This document shows, piece by piece, positions 10,043 to 20,036 of a stretch of DNA of 64,000 nucleotides. Origin of the DNA: Helicobacter winghamensis ATCC BAA-430 (GTDB lineage Bacteria; Campylobacterota; Campylobacteria; Campylobacterales; Helicobacteraceae); assembly GCF_028751035.1 (NCBI RefSeq), contig NZ_CP063533.1, positions 930,001 to 994,000 of the forward strand, given 5' to 3'. The notes beneath the pieces are model-generated. The model had not been told where the DNA came from. It was given only the letters and a program-made list of their open reading frames with translations, and did no database searches. Every line of letters starts with the position of its first letter. Position 1 is the first letter of the stretch. Made by a program: the position numbers and the translations under genes.

Positions 10043-10960
10043 ATGAAAATTATCCATTCTATTACCGAAACAATTGGTAATACTCCACTTCTAAAACTAG
10101 AAAAACTCTCCAAAGAATGCGGGGCAAATATTTTTGCAAAATGTGAATTTTTAAATCCTACTAGCTCTATAAAAGACAGAATTGCATTAGGAATGATTGA
10201 AGATGCATTGCAAAGTAAAAGAATCACAAAAGATACAATCTTAATTGAACCAACAAGTGGTAACACAGGTATCGGACTTGCTTCAGTCTGTGCGGCAAAG
10301 GGTATCAAACTCATCTTAACAATGCCAGAATCTATGAGTATAGAACGCCGCCGCCTTATGTCAGCACTTGGTGCAGAACTTGTGCTAACTTCCAAAGAAA
10401 AGGGAATGAAAGGCGCAGTAGAGAAAGCTGCAGAAATTCAAGCAAGCACACCAAATTCTATGATTTTACAACAATTTCAAAATCCTTCAAACCCCAAAGC
10501 ACACAAAGAAACAACTGCGATAGAAATTTTAGATGCATTGGAGAATCAAGTAGATATTTTTATTTCTGCAGTTGGAACAGGTGGCACCTTAAGTGGAGTT
10601 GGCTCCGTCTTAAAACAACGTAATCTCAATACAAAAATCATCGCTATCGAACCTATAAATTCCGCTGTATTAAGCGGAGAAGCACCAGGACCACACAAAA
10701 TTCAAGGAATTGGAGCAGGATTTATTCCAGATACATTAGATAGAAGCCTAATTGATGATATTTTAAAAGTTGATGTAGAATGGGCATACAAAGAAGCACG
10801 CGAAATTGCCAAAAATGAAGGGATTTTAATTGGAATTTCAAGCGGTGCAAATCTATGGGCAGCACGCGAAATTGCCAAAAGCAATCCAGGAAAAAATATC
10901 GTAACCATTCTTTGTGATACAGGGGAACGCTATTTAAGCACTGAGCTTTATGAAGAATAA
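10043..10960 (+). CDS. cysK: Cysteine synthase A (O-acetylserine sulfhydrylase)
   Basis: 305 residues, a normal length. It is a PLP enzyme that makes cysteine from O-acetylserine and sulfide. Visible signatures: IGNTPLLKLEKL at the start, the PLP lysine in NPTSSIKDRIALGM (about residue 42), the substrate loop EPTSGNTGIGLA, and the PLP-phosphate site VGTGGTLSGVGSVL. The start has AAGAAAGG upstream. It is divergent from acnB; the 9824-10042 spacer is AT-rich and should hold both promoters, though I see no clear boxes. CysK and CysM are hard to separate by eye. Confidence 0.9.
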   Translation: MKIIHSITETIGNTPLLKLEKLSKECGANIFAKCEFLNPTSSIKDRIALGMIEDALQSKRITKDTILIEPTSGNTGIGLASVCAAKGIKLILTMPESMSIERRRLMSALGAELVLTSKEKGMKGAVEKAAEIQASTPNSMILQQFQNPSNPKAHKETTAIEILDALENQVDIFISAVGTGGTLSGVGSVLKQRNLNTKIIAIEPINSAVLSGEAPGPHKIQGIGAGFIPDTLDRSLIDDILKVDVEWAYKEAREIAKNEGILIGISSGANLWAAREIAKSNPGKNIVTILCDTGERYLSTELYEE

Positions 10961-11324
10961 TTTACAGAATAAAAATTTGAAAAATGGAATCTAAACTTTG
11001 TAACATTATCACAAAGCTTTATAAAAATCTTTTGTATAATTTCAATGCCCATTTGAAAAATATCACCAGTATTAAAGAATCTTTGAAAGCTGGCAAACTT
11101 CCTAAATGCCAGCTTAACTCTATAACTTAATATTATCATACCTAAATTCCAATCTCCATAATTTTTTTTAAGATTCTTAAAATAGCAATTTCTAACAGTA
11201 AACTTTTTATAATTATTATCTATAAAAATTTTATAAGGTATATACTCTTTTGCCTATTCAAAACTCAAAAAAATTAAGAAATTTAAAAAATCAAAAACTG
11301 CAAAAATTAAAGCCTAAAATATAG

Positions 11325-11345
11325 GTTAGTATTTTAAATACTAAC
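11325..11345. promoter_or_regulatory. 21-base palindrome upstream of thiC
   Basis: Ten-base arms GTTAGTATTT/AAATACTAAC around one central T, about 65 bases before the thiC -10 box. It may be an operator, or a weak hairpin because of its low GC content; the following DNA (TTTTAAAAAA) would also fit a weak terminator. Confidence 0.45.
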
Positions 11346-11408
11346 TTTTAAAAAATCATACAAAGAAAAGCTAAAATTTATTTTTATTTTGTTACCTTAC
11401 TGCCTTAA

Positions 11409-11414
11409 TATAAT
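11409..11414 (+). promoter_or_regulatory. -10 box of the thiC-mrp operon
   Basis: Perfect TATAAT, about 43 bases before the thiC start, preceded by AT-rich DNA with no clear -35 box, as usual for sigma-70 promoters of Helicobacter. Confidence 0.55.
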
Positions 11415-11456
11415 CTAAAAATAATAAACCAACCTTTTTGTAAGCAAGGAGTATTT

Positions 11457-12803
11457 ATGCGAAGTAAATGGGTGGAATCCCGACAAAACGATGCAATACG
11501 CACACAACTACATTATGCAAAAAAAGGCATTATTACACAAGAAATGGAATATGTCGCAAACATAGAACATTTAAATCCAGAAGTTGTGCGAAAAGAGATT
11601 GCCAAAGGACGATTGATTTTGCCTGCAAATATTAATCACACAAACCTAGAACCTATGGGCATTGGAATCGCAACGCGCACAAAAATTAATTCAAACATAG
11701 GAAGCTCTGCACTTGCAAGTTCTATTGATGAAGAAGTGCAAAAAACACTTATTTCTATCAAGTATGGAGCAGATACAATTATGGATTTAAGCACAGGGGG
11801 GGATTTAGATTCCATTAGAGAAGCTGTTATCAAGCACTCTAGCGTGCCAATAGGAACTGTGCCAATTTATCAAATTTTACATGATGTCAAAAACGATATT
11901 AACGCACTCACCATTGATAAAATGCTAGAAGTTATGGAGCGACAGGCAAAACAAGGAGTGAGTTATTTCACAATTCATTGCGGATTTTTACTAGAGCATA
12001 TGCCGCGCCTTGCAAAGCGTAAAATGGGAGTTGTTAGTCGCGGTGGTAGTTTAATGGCGGCTTGGATGATGCACTATCATAAGCAAAATCCTTTCTATGA
12101 AGCCTTTGATGATATTTTAGCAATTTGTCAAAAATATGATGTATCCTTAAGCCTTGGGGATTCCTTACGACCGGGCTGTTTAGCCGATTCTAGTGATGAA
12201 GCGCAACTAGGCGAACTTAAAGTGTTGGGCGAACTCACACTTAGAGCTTGGGAAAAAGATGTACAAGTAATGATTGAAGGACCAGGACATGTGCCACTAA
12301 ACGAGATTGAACGCAATGTGGAATTACAAAAAGAACTTTGCCACGAAGCACCTTTTTATGTGCTAGGACCACTTGTTACAGACATAGCCGCTGGATACGA
12401 TCATATTGCTTCAGCAATAGGAGCAGCAATTGCCGCTTGGAAGGGCGTTGCAATGCTATGTTATGTAACTCCAAAAGAACATTTAGGCTTACCAAATGCA
12501 AAAGATGTGCGCGAAGGGATTATCGCTTATAAAATCGCAGCGCACGCAGCAGATATTGCAAGAGGTAGAACCAATGCAAGACTTAGAGATGATGCAATGA
12601 GTAACGCGCGCTATAATTTTGATTGGAATAAGCAATTTGAGCTTGCTCTAGATCCTGAAAGAGCGCGTGAATACCACGATGAGAGTTTGCCTCAAGAAGT
12701 GTTTAAAGATGCGAAATTTTGCTCAATGTGCGGACCTAAGTTTTGTAGTTACAAAATTTCACAAGATATTATAGAAAATACTAAAGAGAAGGAAGTAGTA
12801 TGA
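11457..12803 (+). CDS. thiC: Phosphomethylpyrimidine synthase ThiC
   Basis: 448 residues, the short bacterial form. It is a radical-SAM enzyme that converts aminoimidazole ribotide to the HMP-phosphate moiety of thiamine. It shows [18 protein letters not shown], the [12 protein letters not shown] loop, and the C-terminal iron-sulfur motif [14 protein letters not shown] (CxxCxxxxC). Start ATG with AAGGAG upstream. Its TGA overlaps the ATG of mrp by four bases (ATGA), so the two are translationally coupled. Regulation is not by an obvious TPP riboswitch. Confidence 0.96.
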   Translation: MRSKWVESRQNDAIRTQLHYAKKGIITQEMEYVANIEHLNPEVVRKEIAKGRLILPANINHTNLEPMGIGIATRTKINSNIGSSALASSIDEEVQKTLISIKYGADTIMDLSTGGDLDSIREAVIKHSSVPIGTVPIYQILHDVKNDINALTIDKMLEVMERQAKQGVSYFTIHCGFLLEHMPRLAKRKMGVVSRGGSLMAAWMMHYHKQNPFYEAFDDILAICQKYDVSLSLGDSLRPGCLADSSDEAQLGELKVLGELTLRAWEKDVQVMIEGPGHVPLNEIERNVELQKELCHEAPFYVLGPLVTDIAAGYDHIASAIGAAIAAWKGVAMLCYVTPKEHLGLPNAKDVREGIIAYKIAAHAADIARGRTNARLRDDAMSNARYNFDWNKQFELALDPERAREYHDESLPQEVFKDAKFCSMCGPKFCSYKISQDIIENTKEKEVV

Positions 12804-13915
12804 ACCAAGAACAACTAATTAATTGCTTAAAAGAAGTGATTTATCCAAATTTTGAAAAAGATATTGTAACCTTTGGATTTGTTAAAGAAACGCTTACAGA
12901 AGGTGATTCCGTGGCAATTCGCGTAGAAATTCCATCAGCTTCAAGTGAAGTTGCAGATAAGTTGCGTGAAGCCATCACGCAAAAGCTAAATGCACAAGGT
13001 GTTACGAAAATCAACTTAGATATTAAGCAACCAAAGCCGCAGGCACAAACACAAAAGCCACAAGGCACGAAAAATTTGGCTCCACAGATTAAAAATTTTA
13101 TAATGGTAAGTAGTGGAAAAGGAGGTGTTGGTAAATCCACGACAAGCGTAAATCTAGCAATTGCTCTAGCTCAACAAGGAAAAAAAGTTGCATTGCTTGA
13201 TGCAGATATTTATGGTCCAAATGTCCCTAGAATGTTAGGCTTAGAAAAAGATAAACCAGAAGTAGATCAAAAGCTTAAAAAACTCATTCCGCTACAAGCC
13301 TATGGAATTGAAATGATTTCTATGGGCGTTCTTTATGATGAAGGGCAAAGCTTAATTTGGCGCGGTCCTATGATTATTCGCGCGATTGAACAAATGTTAA
13401 GTGATGTTCTATGGGGAGAGCTTGATGTTATGGTGATTGATATGCCACCAGGAACTGGCGATGCACAACTTACTTTAGCACAAAGTGTGCCCGTAACAGC
13501 TGGCGTTGCTGTATCCACTCCACAAAAAGTCGCCCTTGATGATGGCGCAAGAGCCTTAGATATGTTTGCAAAACTTAAGATTCCACTTGCTGGGATTGTA
13601 GAAAATATGAGTGGTTTTATTTGTCCAGGCTGCGGTGAAGAATACGATATTTTTGGAAAAGGCACAACAAGTGAAGTCGCAAATGCGTTTAATACACAGG
13701 TGTTAGCACAGATTCCTATTGAACCTATTGTGCGTGAAGGTGGTGATAGTGGAAAGCCTATTGTGTATTTCCACCCAGAGTCCAAATCGGCAAAAGAATA
13801 TTTAAAAGCTGCAAAATTATTATGGGATTTCATTGAAGAAGTCAATACAAAAAAACTTGCTGATAATGCAGAGATTCAGCCAATTAACACAGGCAAATCC
13901 GCCTGCTCATCTTAA
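12800..13915 (+). CDS. mrp: Mrp/ApbC-type iron-sulfur cluster carrier ATPase
   Basis: 371 residues. The N-terminal ~90 residues form an FSCA/DUF59 domain, followed by a Gln/Pro-rich linker ([15 protein letters not shown]). The P-loop NTPase has the deviant Walker [21 protein letters not shown] at about residue 105, [14 protein letters not shown], and [12 protein letters not shown]. The bridging cluster motif [12 protein letters not shown] (CxxC) is present. The family carries or inserts [4Fe-4S] clusters; coupling to ThiC, itself an iron-sulfur enzyme, fits the role shown for ApbC in thiamine metabolism in Salmonella (established knowledge for that organism). Confidence 0.92.
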   Translation: MNQEQLINCLKEVIYPNFEKDIVTFGFVKETLTEGDSVAIRVEIPSASSEVADKLREAITQKLNAQGVTKINLDIKQPKPQAQTQKPQGTKNLAPQIKNFIMVSSGKGGVGKSTTSVNLAIALAQQGKKVALLDADIYGPNVPRMLGLEKDKPEVDQKLKKLIPLQAYGIEMISMGVLYDEGQSLIWRGPMIIRAIEQMLSDVLWGELDVMVIDMPPGTGDAQLTLAQSVPVTAGVAVSTPQKVALDDGARALDMFAKLKIPLAGIVENMSGFICPGCGEEYDIFGKGTTSEVANAFNTQVLAQIPIEPIVREGGDSGKPIVYFHPESKSAKEYLKAAKLLWDFIEEVNTKKLADNAEIQPINTGKSACSS

Positions 13916-13923
13916 GCTATCTT

Positions 13924-13969
13924 AAAAAAAAAGGGGGGGGGGGGAGAACTTAATCCCCCCCTTTTTTTT
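13924..13969. terminator. Bidirectional terminator containing a G12 tract
   Basis: A9 (13924-13932) G12 (13933-13944), loop agaacttaat, C7 (13955-13961) T8 (13962-13969). Fifteen base pairs (A8G7 with C7T8) are possible; the five surplus G fall in the loop. It lies between mrp (plus) and the autotransporter pseudogene (minus) and ends in a T run on both strands, so it can stop both. Confidence 0.8.
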
Positions 13970-13991
13970 CTTAATCCTTATTATAGCTTTT

Positions 13992-16695
13992 TCACCACTT
14001 CACATTAAAAGCTAAAGAGCCCAAATGCGATGCTCCGTTATCTGCAAATAACGCACTATAATTTAAAGAAAAGTATATGTTTTCATTCACATCATATATA
14101 AGCCCTGTCTGTAAAAATCTATAATTATCTGGAACTTTAAAAGAGTCCTCATCTTCTCCATATCGAGCTTTAATCTCACTATTAAAAAGTCTATACATTC
14201 CAACTTCTAGCACACCTGAGATATTACCAATTTTATGAAGCGCACGCAAAGTCACATCAGCCCCATAAAAATTTTCACTCCTTTTTTGACTTTTTGTTTG
14301 AAGCTCAAATGCATCAACCCTTAAACCATCATACTTTACTCCAGCTCCTAGAGATAATATACTCTCTCCATAATCAGATTGCAAACTATAATCATAGTTT
14401 ATAATGGACTCTACTGCATAATTCCATACTTTTGCACTATCTTGAAAATATTTATCATTAACGATTTTATGCATATCTGCTTTGTAACTACCAAACTTAA
14501 CTTGATTATTCCAAGAAATCTTGTGTGAGCCATTCTCATAAAAATATCTCTTATAACGCAATCCAGCAAATACACCCTTGACATCTCCAGCAACATCACG
14601 GTACGCATTAGAGTCTGTAATATTAATATCCCCATTAGAATCTTCATATCCTAAAAATCCACCAATAATTCCATAATCACTAAAATAATGCCATCCTGTT
14701 ACAATCCCATTGGTGGAAATTTCTGCATTTCCATTTCTAGAAGACAAATCAAAATCATCATATGCATAATAAGGAACAACAAAAATATGTGCAACATCTG
14801 TTGGCTTAGAGTGCATTTTTTCTTCTTCATATCTTATGAGTTGATTCATAGAGATATTGCGTCTTTGTAGATAATTCACAAGGTAATCTGCAAAAAATCC
14901 TCCAGCCATCGCCGTAGCAAGTGGATCAATAATAAAAGTACCAGCCTGTGGATTATAGATAACATTAAAAGTTCTAGTGCCACTTTTATCAACAATATCT
15001 TTTGGAGTAGCATTTGCGCTTGTTAAATTACCTTGTTCCTTTAACAACACAACATTATCAACCTTAAAATAAACATTCTTTTGATATTGATTTGCATCAA
15101 TTAAAAGTGTGGCATCAGAAAAATCTACAACACTTGCTCCATCTCCCCCAAGAATAATCCTAGAATCTCCGTCATTCCCAACATTTCCTAAATTTTCGTG
15201 TTCTTTTAAAGTGATTTTTTGAGCACTTTTAACATACCATTTTTCAATTTTAATTATATCTTTTGTGTTATTATTAAATAAGTGAATTCCATTATTGTTG
15301 GTCTTGATTACTCCTGTATTCTCTACTCTCTCAATTTTACCACCATCATTTTGAATTCCATTCTCTAGCGTTCCAATATTCACAAAACTCTTTAAGTCTT
15401 TCGTATTTTTAAAATCTCCAACAATATCTTTATTGACAAAATTATCAATATTACCTATGTTTTCAAATTTATCAAGTCCAGCTGAATTTGTAATGGTTGT
15501 GATGATGCCATTCCTTGAGCTTGCGTTTCTAACGCTTTAATAGTGCCTGAATTTGTTAAGGAAGCAATGTTAGCAGAATCTTTTACAGAAATTATTCCAA
15601 CTTCTCCAGTATTCTTAAAATCAGGAATCTTTGCGTTATCACCCAGTAAGACTTCGCCCACTTTTCCACCATTCATAACACTTGAAATCTCTGCATTGCC
15701 ATCTAATTCAAGCTTACCCAACTCACCCCACGCCTCTTTCCATTTCCAGCAGCTTCTATTAAAATTCCATTATCTTTTCCACTAATTTTACCACTAGATT
15801 TTAAAATATTAATTTTTGTATCACCCTGGATTTGAATACCAGCCTTTCCTTCTCCTTCAATTGTCCCTGTATTACCCAACAGATTGATTGTGGATTTTCC
15901 AGCGACAACAATACCACAATCGTAACCCTTAATTTCTCCTTCATTTATAAATTCTTTCAAATTAGCATTATCCGCCATCCAAATCGCAAACTTGCCGCTA
16001 ATTTTTCCAGCTTTTGCATTGTAAATCATCTCCGCTTCAACATTCTTTCCCAAATGAATCCCATCGTTACTATTGGTTGCCGTTGCGCTAATTGTTCCTG
16101 AATTTTGAATTTCACTAATTAAAATTTTACTATTGTTTCCTACAAAATTCATTCCATACTCTTGACTCTGTATCAAGCCAAAATTTTTAATTCCAACATT
16201 AATTGTTTTTCCTCCAGCATCCCCACCTACAATACTGACCCCAAACGCATCTACACTTTGGTTATCTGGTATAGCTGCAGCAGTACCCCTAATAGTTCCA
16301 TAATTAACAAGAGAAACACTCCCTCCTATATTTGAATTTTTACTGCCAATTTCAACTCCGCCACCACCAATAGTTTCTGCATTTTTTTTGATTGATAAAT
16401 TCTAGCTCAATATTACGATTGCCATTTGATAAAACAGCTCCGCCAGCATTTTTACTAATTATACCGCTATTATTTATACTTAAGTTTCCTTGATTTTCGA
16501 CCTCTCCTGTTAATGTAACACCTTGTTTGATAGTCAGCTTTGCTTGGTTTTTATCATCATTTATAATATTTCCACTCTTATCAATATCAATAACGCATTC
16601 TATACCACCACTACACACACTTCCTGTAAAATCTGCACTTGCACTAGTTATCAAAACAGAAGCACAAGCAACAGAAATAAAAAAAACATCTTCAT
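13992..16695 (-). pseudogene. Autotransporter (passenger plus beta-barrel) broken by four frameshifts
   Basis: Joined frames give a protein of about 900 residues. It has a signal peptide (ISVACASVLITSASADF), a long beta-helix passenger of short repeats (NxGTI, SGxIS, GDNAKI types) and a C-terminal autotransporter beta domain (about the last 280 residues, ending LAFNVKW with a terminal aromatic). The natural ATG is at 16695 (ribosome site AAGGGA), but the T8 run right after it (plus-strand A8, 16679-16686) puts MKMFFLFLLLVLLF in a frame that stops; nine or six T would open the signal peptide. Further breaks: A8 at 16382-16389 (needs A7), a missing base near 15737-15739, and an extra base (or two missing) near 15530-15538. 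No full-length product can be made as read. Confidence 0.85.
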
Positions 16696-16813
16696 AAAAC
16701 AAATCCCTTAAGGTTTTAAAATTTAATATTGAATTATAGAATCGTATTTAACTTTGACTGAGAGATAAGAATATATAGAAAATTTACTTTAAAAAATTAG
16801 TAAGACTTAAGCT

Positions 16814-17272
16814 TTATGGCTTATCACTACTTCCAATATTATCTAAAAGTTCTATAATAGCTGCTTCTAGCATTGTATAAACTTCTTCAAAGCCATCTAA
16901 ATCTTTGTAATAATAAGGATCAGGTATATCTCTACCTTGCAAGCCAAAATCGCCCATTAAGGCGAGATTTTGGAATCCTAATCGCTTCAAATCGGTATAA
17001 TTTTGCCCATCCATTGCCACCACCAAATCAAACTCCAAATCACTATACGCATTTACCCTTCTACCGCGCAAAGTAGAAATATCAATGCCGTGCCTTTTTC
17101 CAACAATAATAGATCTCTCACAAGGTGGCTCATCAATATGCCAACCACTAGTCCCCGCAGAATCAATTTTGAGATTTAAGTCTCTTTTTCTAGCTAACTC
17201 CCTTGCGATTCCTTCTGCTAATGGTGAGCGACAAATATTACCCAAACATACAAACAAAATGGATTCTATCAC
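16814..17272 (-). CDS. Low-molecular-weight protein tyrosine phosphatase
   Basis: 152 residues from a GTG start at 17272 (VIESILFVCLGNICRSPLAEG). The active-site P-loop CLGNICRS (CX5R[S/T]) lies at the N-terminus, and the general-acid motif DPYYY (DP[Y]) follows near residue 120. It acts in the cytoplasm on phosphotyrosine or small phosphates. The start overlaps the asd stop codon (GTGA), so translation is probably coupled. A longer frame reading through from within asd is not credible. No tyrosine kinase is near, so the substrate cannot be inferred. Confidence 0.88.
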   Translation of the reverse strand: MIESILFVCLGNICRSPLAEGIARELARKRDLNLKIDSAGTSGWHIDEPPCERSIIVGKRHGIDISTLRGRRVNAYSDLEFDLVVAMDGQNYTDLKRLGFQNLALMGDFGLQGRDIPDPYYYKDLDGFEEVYTMLEAAIIELLDNIGSSDKP

Positions 17273-18294
17273 ACTTGCATTCCTATCCACTTTTCTGCAA
17301 TTCTTACTGCATTGGTTGCCGCCCCCACGCGGATTTGATCTGCGACACACCAAAGATGTAAAATGCTTTTATCATAATTATCTACACGAATTCTACCTAC
17401 ATAAGTTTCATCGGTATCTGTGGCAATCATAGGCATTGGATATTCCTTTGCTTGTGGATCATCTAATAACACGACAGATTCTGCATTTCTAAGCACTTCT
17501 TGTGCATCTTCTTTGCTTACTTCCTGCTTAAATTTAATCGTAATTGCTTCACTATGACTACGCAAAACAGGCACACGCACACAAGTTGCACTCACTGCAA
17601 AATCGCTGTGCATAATTTTATTTGTCTCATTAACCATTTTCATTTCTTCTTTAGTATAATCATTATCCATAAACACATCAATTTGTGGAATCAGATTTAA
17701 CGCGATTCTGTGTGGAAATGCCTTTGGCTCACAAGAATCAAGACTAAAGTCGAAAAACTTCTGCATTTGCATAACAAGCTCTTCCATACCCTTTTTTCCA
17801 GCTCCAGATACCGCTTGATAAGTGCTAACATCTACGCGTTCAATTCCAAACTTCTCGTGCAATGGTGCTAAAACTTGCACCATTTGGATTGTGGAGCAAT
17901 TTGGATTTGCAATAATTCCTGTTTTTTCCCATAACAAAATATCATTAGGATTGACCTCTGGCACAACTAAAGGCACATCTTTTTGCATTCTAAAATGACT
18001 TGTGTTATCAATCACTACTGCCCCAGCCTTTGCTGCACTAGATGCAAACTCTGCACTCACACTTCCACCTGCTGAAAAAAATGCAATCTCAATATTTTCT
18101 TCATCAAAAACAGAGTGTGTGAGTTCTTTAACCTTATATTTTTCACCTTTAAACTCAATCTCTCTCCCCACACTTCTAGCACTAGCCAATGGCACCAATT
18201 TATTTAGTGGCAAATTACGCTCTTCTAAGATTCTAAAAATCTCTTCACCTACGGCACCTGTCGCACCCACAACTGCAATATTATACTTTTTCAT
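17269..18294 (-). CDS. asd: Aspartate-semialdehyde dehydrogenase
   Basis: 341 residues. NADP-binding start NIAVVGATGAVGEEIFRIL, the active-site cysteine in IANPNCSTIQMVQVLAPL (about residue 130), and YQAVSGAGKKGMEEL. It reduces aspartyl phosphate to the semialdehyde, feeding diaminopimelate/lysine, threonine and methionine synthesis. It follows flgR by ten bases on the same strand and is coupled to the LMW phosphatase downstream. Confidence 0.95.
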   Translation of the reverse strand: MKKYNIAVVGATGAVGEEIFRILEERNLPLNKLVPLASARSVGREIEFKGEKYKVKELTHSVFDEENIEIAFFSAGGSVSAEFASSAAKAGAVVIDNTSHFRMQKDVPLVVPEVNPNDILLWEKTGIIANPNCSTIQMVQVLAPLHEKFGIERVDVSTYQAVSGAGKKGMEELVMQMQKFFDFSLDSCEPKAFPHRIALNLIPQIDVFMDNDYTKEEMKMVNETNKIMHSDFAVSATCVRVPVLRSHSEAITIKFKQEVSKEDAQEVLRNAESVVLLDDPQAKEYPMPMIATDTDETYVGRIRVDNYDKSILHLWCVADQIRVGAATNAVRIAEKWIGMQV

Positions 18295-18304
18295 TATCTC
18301 TCCT

Positions 18305-19606
18305 TTAAAATTTAATATTATAGCGTTCCATCTTGCTTAATAAAATATCTTTTTTAAGCCCTAGCAACTCTGCTGCACCATCCACATCAGAATCACAACT
18401 CTTCAAAGCTTCACAAATAAGCTCTTCTTCTAAATTAGCGATTTTTTTCTTACCCCCACTCTCTCTTGAGCTTAAAAATAAATCTTCTGGCATAATTGTA
18501 TCTTCTTCGCATAAAATTGCCGCTCTCTCTATCACAGATAGTAATTCCCTAATATTCCCGGGCCACCGATAAGAGAGCAATTGCTCTTTTGCCCCATTGC
18601 CCCATTTTTTAATTCCAATTCCATATTGTGTATCCACTTGTGCTAGTTTCCATTCACAAAGTGGAATAATCTCTTCCACGCGCTCACGCAAAGGTGGAAT
18701 ATTAATAGGAATGGTTTGCAATCTAAAATACAAATCCTCCCTAAACTCCCCTTTTTTAATCTTTTTTTTAATATCTGCATTTGTTGCTGCAATGAAGCGA
18801 ATGTCTATTTTAATAGGCTTGCTACTTCCAAGTCGCACCACTTCCTTTTCTTGCAACACGCGCAAAAGCTTTGCTTGAAGCCCCATAGGCATTTCACCAA
18901 TTTCATCTAAAAAAATGCTTCCACCATTTGCCGCTTCAAACTTCCCTGCTCTCCCCTCTGTTGCGTCTGTAAAAGCCCCTTTTTCATAGCCAAAAAGTTC
19001 AGATTCCAATAAATTTTCCGGAATTGCTGCCATATTTAATGCAATAAATGGTGCGCTAGCCCTTAGAGAATTTGCGTGGATAAAGTTTGCAAACAACTCC
19101 TTTCCTACTCCACTCTCCCCCAATAAAAGCACAGAAGCATCAGTTTTAGCAGCTTTACTTGCAAGTTTTAATGCACCTTCAAGCGCTGGAGAAGTTGCGA
19201 TAAACTGCTTATTCTCTGCTGTTTTTATGGATTTTGGCTTTGCTTTAGTTAGCACCTCTTTAGCCTTTTTTGCTCTATAGATTGCTTCAACTAAAGTTTC
19301 AATCTCAAAAGGTTTGGTTAAAAAATCCTTAACACCAAGTCGTATGGAATCAATGGCTTTATTTAAAGTCGCATTTCCTGTGATTATCAAAGCTTCATAA
19401 CGCCCATTTAGCGTGCGCAAAAATTCGATTCCATCCATTTGAGGCATATTAATATCAGTAATCACCAAATCAAAGGAATCATCAAGCTTTTTTAGTGCAT
19501 CTTTAGCGCTTTTAAAGCTTACCACTTCAAATTCTTTATATTCCCCTAACGCGATTTCTAGGGATTTACGCATATTAATATCGTCTTCAACAACGGCTAA
19601 TTTCAT
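18305..19606 (-). CDS. flgR: Sigma-54-dependent flagellar response regulator FlgR
   Basis: 433 residues. The receiver domain (1-120) has the acidic pair EDD and phospho-acceptor DITDINMPQMDG-type aspartate (LVITDINMPQMDG). The AAA+ sigma-54 domain has Walker A GESGVGKE, the sigma-54 contact loop GAFTDA (instead of the canonical GAFTGA), and FLDEIGEMP. The C-terminal 40 residues (DGAAELLGLKKDILLSKMER) read as a Fis-type helix-turn-helix, which H. pylori FlgR lacks to my knowledge. The order gyrA - small protein - flgR is the one I recall from H. pylori, supporting the name. It activates rod-hook-type flagellar genes with RpoN and the kinase FlgS. Confidence 0.88.
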   Translation of the reverse strand: MKLAVVEDDINMRKSLEIALGEYKEFEVVSFKSAKDALKKLDDSFDLVITDINMPQMDGIEFLRTLNGRYEALIITGNATLNKAIDSIRLGVKDFLTKPFEIETLVEAIYRAKKAKEVLTKAKPKSIKTAENKQFIATSPALEGALKLASKAAKTDASVLLLGESGVGKELFANFIHANSLRASAPFIALNMAAIPENLLESELFGYEKGAFTDATEGRAGKFEAANGGSIFLDEIGEMPMGLQAKLLRVLQEKEVVRLGSSKPIKIDIRFIAATNADIKKKIKKGEFREDLYFRLQTIPINIPPLRERVEEIIPLCEWKLAQVDTQYGIGIKKWGNGAKEQLLSYRWPGNIRELLSVIERAAILCEEDTIMPEDLFLSSRESGGKKKIANLEEELICEALKSCDSDVDGAAELLGLKKDILLSKMERYNIKF

Positions 19607-19634
19607 CTCTACTCCTTTGCTCCCTTAAAATCTT

Positions 19635-20036
19635 CTACTCTTTTTTAATAAGCGCGTAAATTGTTGCAATTCCATTTTCATACTCAATTTTAATGCGCGA
19701 AGGTGGAATTGCAAGCAAGGTTAAGGATTTACCTTGTAAATTCTGCACTTCACTTCGATCCTCTAAACGCACTCCCCAGTTAAAAAAGCATTCTAAAATC
19801 TCTTCTTTATAGTAAGCTAAAAACTCTCTTTCGCTTTTTGTTCCGTGTGGAATCTCACATTTTTTATAAGGATTTCGGACTTTATCTAGCATTTTAGCGC
19901 TTACCATTGCTGGAGAAAAATTATATTTTTCATTTAAAACAATTCCATTTTTAATTACAACTCTATAAGAGAAAAGATATTCTGAAGCCCACGCAGATAG
20001 CCCACAAAACACAATTCCCCATAGAATCCTAAGCAT
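19635..20036 (-). CDS. Conserved hypothetical secreted protein between gyrA and flgR
   Basis: 133 residues with a signal peptide ([20 protein letters not shown]), so probably periplasmic. The remainder is short strand-rich sequence with two cysteines (KKCEIPHGTKSE and EILECFFNWG) that could form a disulfide. The start overlaps the gyrA stop by one base. A protein occupies the same slot in H. pylori. Function unknown; no domain recognised. Confidence 0.8.
   Translation of the reverse strand: MLRILWGIVFCGLSAWASEYLFSYRVVIKNGIVLNEKYNFSPAMVSAKMLDKVRNPYKKCEIPHGTKSEREFLAYYKEEILECFFNWGVRLEDRSEVQNLQGKSLTLLAIPPSRIKIEYENGIATIYALIKKE

Larger units (their letters stand above)
10961..11456. other. 496-base AT-rich intergenic region between cysK and thiC
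   Basis: No convincing gene. It contains a short dyad CTTTGT/ACAAAG shortly after cysK, a stronger hairpin with nine-base arms AAGCTGGCA/TGCCAGCTT (11087-11115, 11-base loop), a near-perfect palindrome at 11325-11345 and a -10 box before thiC. A minus-strand frame over 10948-11139 has no recognisable product. I looked for a TPP riboswitch (CTGAGA and the distal ACCTGATCTGG-type element) and do not find one. Confidence 0.6.

Noticed and set aside
10948-11139. Minus-strand 63-codon frame after cysK
   Set aside because: Overlaps the cysK end, has no ribosome site or recognisable domain and contains the 11087-11115 hairpin; treated as intergenic.
11796-11802. G7 run in thiC
   Set aside because: It encodes the conserved STGGDL motif and is too short to suggest phase variation.
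13333-13845. 170-codon minus-strand frame in mrp
   Set aside because: Antisense shadow of a clearly coding gene.
17273-17353. N-terminal extension of the LMW phosphatase into asd
   Set aside because: It reads antisense-free but in the asd 3' end with Arg/Cys-rich text; the GTG at 17272 gives the normal start right before the active-site loop.
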